Assembly (NCBI RefSeq): GCF_910592395.1
Contig: NC_088326.1
Location: 6,143,001-6,207,000, forward strand
DNA length: 64,000 nucleotides
Direction: 5' to 3'
Source: Lineus longissimus
Lineage: Eukaryota > Nemertea > Pilidiophora > Heteronemertea > Lineidae
Below the pieces are notes generated by a model. That model was not told the DNA's origin. It saw only the letters and a program-made list of their open reading frames with translations, and searched no databases. The translations under genes and the position numbers were made by a program. Below are positions 61,346 through 64,000 of the stretch, in pieces; the first letter of the stretch is position 1; each line of letters starts with the position of its first letter.

Positions 61346-64000
61346 CCGCATTGGACCCCTTGGACCCCATTGCACCTCCTCGTCCTTGCTGTCCTCGCTG
61401 GTTCTGCACAATGGCCGGCTGCTGAGTATTCCTTCGACCTCTACCAAAGCGGAATACATCATCTCATCTGCGACCAAGCTTGTGACCAAAATGGCGTTGA
61501 GGGCAAGCTTGACTGATCTTACGAGCCTTTCCCAAATTCCAGACATGTGCGGCTCTAGCGGTGGCTGGAAATACCACTGAGTCCCTTTCTGGACGAGCTC
61601 TCGACTCATCTGTTCTTGATTCTAAGCCGCCAATGCCTCACTAAGCTCCCGACCTCCGCCAACCAAGTTCGTCCCGTTGTCGGTCCAGAACTCTTCTGGC
61701 TGACCTATGCGGCTTGTTAATCTTCTGAAAGTATTCAGGAATGAACTTGTGTCGATCAAATCTGCCATCTTCAGACGAATAGCTCTGACGTTTAAATACG
61801 TGAACAAGACTCCCCATCGCTTTGTAGTACTCCTTCCAGTCTTGGTCAACATCGGTCCGAAGTAGTTCACTCCGGCACGGGTGAACGGCGTTTTATAAGC
61901 CTTCAGCATGTAGTCCGGCAATGCTGCCATTGCTTATGTCATCAACTTTTCCTGACGTTTTCTGCACCCGATGCAGGATCTCAGAATTCTCTTCACCAAG
62001 ATACGGGCATTACACACCCAGAATTCCTCTCGCAGCTTAGACAGCACGTATTCCTGCCCAATATGCCCGTTAGCATGGAACCGACGAATCAAGACATCAG
62101 CTATGTGGTGCTTACTCGGCAAGATTATCGGGAACTTACTATCAAAGGACATCGGTGCCTTTGCCAATCGTCCACCGACACGTAGCACTCCATCCACCAA
62201 CATCGGGTTCAATCGCTGCAACTTGCTCGTAGCCTTGACTCTCCCCGTCTGCTTGATGCTCCCGATCTCTTCTGCAAACGCCAACGCCTGTACCAATTTA
62301 TCAACTGCGAGCTTTGCTTCCTCCATGTCTTTAACAGTGATGTTTCGAGATACTGACGACTTGTCTCTCAGGTAACGACAAAACTTCTTCAAAATCACAA
62401 CAGCTCTCAGTAATCTGGTCCACGATGAGTACCGCTTCTGCAGAAATTAGTCAATCAACGGGGCTGCCGCGACCTGCACTGCTTCAATCAGTCTCTCTTC
62501 TTTTATCTCCGTGTTATCTGGTGGTAATGGCTCGACCTCAGCATTCGGCCAATTCTGCCTGGGTCCCCGAAGAAATTCCAGTCCTCTGAACCACTCAGTT
62601 GCCTTGAGAAATGCCTAGACTGGTTGTCCTCTTGATGCTAAGTCTCCCCGGTTCATGCATCCAGGAATGTGCTGCCACTGATCTATTCACTGACCCATCA
62701 CCAACCCTGTTGGCTACATCAGTCTTGAATCGGCGATCCCTCACCAACCCTGTTGGCTACATCAGTCTTGAATCGGCGATCCTCCGTCCAAAAATACGTG
62801 TCTGCTATCTGTAGATCCAACTCGCGGCGTAGCAGTCCATCTACCCTGACAGGAATGACAGCTGCTTGTAACTCAAGACCCGTTTTTGACACAAACTTAG
62901 CAGGAGTGGTCCTCGACTTCGCCATCAGGAAGGCACACTCTATTCTCCCGTCATCATATATTTTTCTCAGGTTTGCCACACTCCCATAACCAGCCTTGCT
63001 TGCATCACAAAACTGATGTAGTTGTATCCTGCCCTTGGTCTCGGCCGTGAAATACAAACGTGGTATAGCGACGGTCTCTAAACCAGGCAGATTCCCTTTC
63101 CAAGCCTGCCATGCTGCCAACAGATTTTCCGGAAGTTACTCATCCATCCATACTTGCAGCTTAGCTGTAAAATCCGTTTGGCCACCAGAGTCACCGGTCC
63201 AACCATACCTATTGGTACATAGATGGCGCTAACTGCAGCCAGACATTATCTTCTAGTGTTGCTCTGCACTCCACTCTTCTCTTGCCCTGAGACCTGTAAT
63301 CCAATGCTTTCTTCCTCCACATTCCATTTGACTCCAAGTGGTCTTTCTACCGTTGGTGTATCCTGGTCGAGATCTACAACCCGGTAGCACGTGCGTCTCC
63401 TGGCAACGCTTTCAAGACCTCAGTTGAATTCGACACGAATTTAGTCAACTGCATTCTTCCCTCGGCCAGCAGTGCAATCAGGCCTAGCGATAGCAAGATT
63501 GCAACTCCGACCTCGGCGACACTCTTCAGGAAGTCATCAACGTAGATCCTCTTCTTACAGAACCGGCACTGTAGGTTGGTGCTATCCTGCTTAACAAAAT
63601 CAACCATATCGTACAAGTGTGGAAATCTCTCTTGATCTTCAAACCGCGACACTTTCTTGCACCCCTGCTGGCAAACGATCGAACACAGCTCTTAGCGTTG
63701 TTTGAGTGTCGGCTTCTCTCAGTAAATCAAGATCCGAAAGAGTCTTATACACAGCGTTCAACTCGTCGGAGAATTCAAGCAATCCTTTGCTATCCTGCTG
63801 GGCAATCCTCTTGCCGCTAGTGATTCTCTCGATGCAAGATTTCACGATCTGATATGGTCTACCAAATCTGTCTATCAATACGTTCAACGCTTGAGTATAA
63901 CCATTCCCAGTCCTGTCAAAACGCACAATTGCATTATGTTCATCTCCCGTTGTTAGCATCAGCAACTGTGACAGTTTGAAGCTACTACGTTGATGACTTC
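61346..64000 (-). mobile_element. Decayed, internally deleted BEL/Pao retrotransposon
   Basis: On the minus strand, from the right edge inward, frames resemble BEL/Pao proteins. At 63965-63600 lies a gag-like domain broken by a frameshift. It runs straight into an RT fragment with the YVDD catalytic motif (about 63550-63374), so protease and most of RT are deleted. At 63120-62719 lies the Pao-type RNase H region (CDASKAGYG). At 62398-61934 lies the integrase zinc region (HH...CxxC). At 61930-61622 and 61609 onward lies the integrase core with FWTDNG and GIWERL. The first catalytic Asp of the core is Asn here (GVNYFGP). Stops and frameshifts separate all parts. No LTR is seen at the 61.3-kb end and the 5' part lies outside the window. 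Confidence 0.85.
62698..62783. repeat. 43-bp tandem duplication inside the BEL/Pao element
   Basis: The 43 bp starting TCACCAACCCTGTTGGCTAC at 62698 are repeated at 62741 without change. This adds a frame disruption (43 is not a multiple of 3) within the RNase H region. Confidence 0.9.

Overview
The window looks like nuclear DNA of a marine invertebrate. Genes are broken into short exons by GT..AG introns and poly(A) signals are present. Transposable elements, foldbacks and minisatellites are dense. Two short words recur, AGGCCTA and (T)ACATGTA, which I associate with echinoderms and other invertebrate deuterostomes; that attribution is a guess. I see no bacterial operon, CRISPR array, rRNA or intact tRNA gene.

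Region by region: 1-21704 is one uninterrupted satellite array built from two modules, A (544 bp) and B (449 bp). They are arranged as AAB (1537 bp) and AB (993-994 bp), and the last 7 kb show a further 3.52-kb higher-order duplication. Module B has 13-bp perfect terminal inverted repeats and behaves like a mobile element that was captured by, and amplified with, the satellite. The array stops exactly at a B terminus, inside the RNase H end of an LTR retrotransposon. A polypurine tract and a 3' LTR follow (to 22860). A palindrome-rich promoter region (23.37-23.85 kb) leads into a 12-exon HECT-type E3 ubiquitin ligase gene on the + strand (23937-32338). Minisatellites fill 32.4-34.9 kb. A convergent four-exon gene on the - strand (42953 to 36147) encodes a DDE integrase-core protein of 546 residues with an intact catalytic triad. 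Its introns carry several non-autonomous transposons. A five-exon + strand gene (45861-50258) encodes a 111-residue chromodomain protein; one intron holds a dead Tc1 transposase. A minisatellite (about 51.2-51.7 kb) separates it from an eight-exon - strand gene of unknown function (57482 to 52851). The last 6 kb hold a 557-bp foldback element with a 10-bp target duplication, a SWIM-type zinc-finger exon split by a 586-bp inverted-repeat element, and a decayed, internally deleted BEL/Pao retrotransposon on the - strand running off the window.

The HECT and integrase genes face each other. Each has, upstream of its start, a copy of the same sequence (22 identical bases inside a 46-48-bp match) in the same orientation relative to the gene. 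The pair of genes is therefore bracketed by an inverted repeat about 19.6 kb apart. This could be a shared promoter module or the relic of a large composite element; the sequence alone does not decide. All splice models were made by eye from reading-frame and splice-site agreement.
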